A stretch of DNA of 64,000 bases from Labilibacter sediminis. Lineage in GTDB: Bacteria; Bacteroidota; Bacteroidia; Bacteroidales; Marinilabiliaceae. Where the stretch lies: NCBI RefSeq assembly GCF_005877885.1, contig NZ_VCHY01000015.1, positions 79,562 through 143,561 of the forward strand, read 5' to 3'. The notes under the pieces were generated by a model that did not search any database, was not told the origin of the DNA, and saw nothing but the letters and a program-made list of their open reading frames with translations. Each line of letters opens with the position of its first letter. Position 1 is the stretch's first letter. This document shows, one piece after another, positions 63,219-64,000 of this stretch. The position numbers and the translations under genes are program-made.

Positions 63219-63656
63219 ATGGTTCAGGTAGAATATGGTGTTAGTAATGAAATTCGGATCATTCGGTTAAGAGGTATTCTTAGAAAAACTGGCATTTACA
63301 AGCTGAATAAGGTAATTTCTGCTAGTAAAAGTATTTGTCATATTATATTGGATTTATCTGATTTAACAATGGATTTATCTATGCGAGATATTTATTTTTT
63401 TATAGATACAATTATTCAAAAAGTAGAATCCTATAATGTAGAACGTATTGCTTTAGTTGGTAAAAAACCTTATCAAACAGTATTAATGGTCTTATTAAAA
63501 GAAAAACTAATGAATATCAAAAAATGCTGTTGCATTTTTTTTGATGCCAATAATGCAACCAACTGGTTGATTATGTATCCAAATGATTATCAGATAAATT
63601 ATAATCATCTGGATAAGTCTGCAGTTATTTGGTATCCACTAAAATTCCCGGTATAG
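63219..63656 (+). CDS. STAS/SpoIIAA-like protein
   Basis: The 145-residue soluble protein has the pattern of the SpoIIAA-like STAS fold. It has a beta-strand HIILDLSDLTMDLSMRDIYFFIDTI, then ERIALVGKKPYQTVLMVLLKEKL and a final CCCIFFDANNATNWL, the 'FxxxxxAxxWL' ending typical of that group. Its partner and role are unknown. Three consecutive Cys (KKCCCIFF) are unusual. It is the last gene before the second 329-bp element. Confidence 0.6.
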   Translation: MVQVEYGVSNEIRIIRLRGILRKTGIYKLNKVISASKSICHIILDLSDLTMDLSMRDIYFFIDTIIQKVESYNVERIALVGKKPYQTVLMVLLKEKLMNIKKCCCIFFDANNATNWLIMYPNDYQINYNHLDKSAVIWYPLKFPV

Positions 63657-63671
63657 TTTAACCCGCATTAT

Positions 63672-64000
63672 CAATGTCGTTTAGTTAAGGATATCATAGC
63701 TGTTTAAAACATTTTAACTCACGATAGTAAACTGGCGCGCAGGCCCGTCGAGGAGTTGAAGGCCAATGGAGGCAGTGTATTTCCGATTGTTATAAAATTC
63801 ATAGAAGGGGCTTGTCCTTGTGTTTGAAAGAACACTTACTTCTATAGAATTATAAACAATCGGGAAGAGCGGGTTGGCATTCTCCTCGACTAGACTTTTT
63901 TGCTTCCTTTTTGTGGCAATGACAAAAAGGAAGTAGGGTATGGGACAAAGTCCCATTCTTAAGAAATTCATGAAATGAATTTCTTAACTAAACGACATTG
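63672..64000 (-). mobile_element. 329-bp MITE-like element, copy 2
   Basis: This is the inverse of 46110-46438, with about nine substitutions by eye and the same CAATGTCGTTTAGTTAAG ends. It ends exactly at the window edge. To its left the sequence TTTAACCCGCATTAT (63657-63671) is the start of the 170-bp family ending, as at the outside of copy 1. The 85-codon frame inside is the same one seen in copy 1 and shows no coding constraint. Confidence 0.8.

Overview
The window comes from a Bacteroidota genome, probably a marine Marinilabiliales-like organism (inference). The evidence is AT-rich DNA, several TAnnTTTG-type -7 promoter boxes, abundant lipoproteins, type IX secretion (T9SS) C-terminal sorting domains, sulfatases, a GH92 mannosidase, and a full-length fused PurL. 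No rRNA, tRNA, CRISPR array or transposase gene was recognised.

Layout. 0-10 kb is mostly housekeeping: purL, a DUF5684 membrane protein, a CBM9-like secreted protein, a J-domain membrane protein, then the queuosine genes queC-queE-queF and panE. A candidate preQ1-I riboswitch lies far upstream of queC, and a frameshifted four-helix-bundle (S23-type) gene sits between them. 10.6-16.4 kb is a tripartite RND efflux operon (adaptor, pump, outer-membrane factor). 16.5-21 kb holds a small secreted protein, a methyltransferase-DUF429 pair, an outer-membrane barrel and a DEAD-box helicase. 21.9-29.2 kb is a two-gene unit of giant T9SS-secreted proteins: seven beta-helix modules plus dockerin plus cohesin, followed by a protein with three cohesin-like domains. 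29.2-39.3 kb is accessory DNA dense in palindromic repeats. It carries a LamG protein, an HU-like protein next to a 22-bp tandem array, a cassette-like run of unrelated small genes, a GNAT acetyltransferase and a radical SAM protein.

39.4-45.6 kb is a tight six-gene operon: squalene/phytoene-synthase-like enzyme, CrtC/AttH-like lipocalin protein, ABC ATPase, ABC permease, an ICMT-Lgt membrane fusion, and a fold-III PLP decarboxylase homologue whose PLP lysine position is methionine. This is my best candidate for an undescribed system, probably making and exporting or anchoring a modified isoprenoid lipid (inference). 46.4-63.1 kb is a sulfated-glycan locus: a GH38-like protein, a GH92 mannosidase, three sulfatases, two DUF4185/discoidin proteins and two accessory lipoproteins. 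Near-identical 329-bp elements in opposite orientation bracket it.

The most pervasive unexplained signal is repeats. A ~170-bp element with AACCCG.../...CGGGTT ends occurs seven times in two subtypes. The 329-bp element occurs twice, and four further palindromic families occur. All sit between genes, and two element ends coincide with the stop codon of the adjacent gene.
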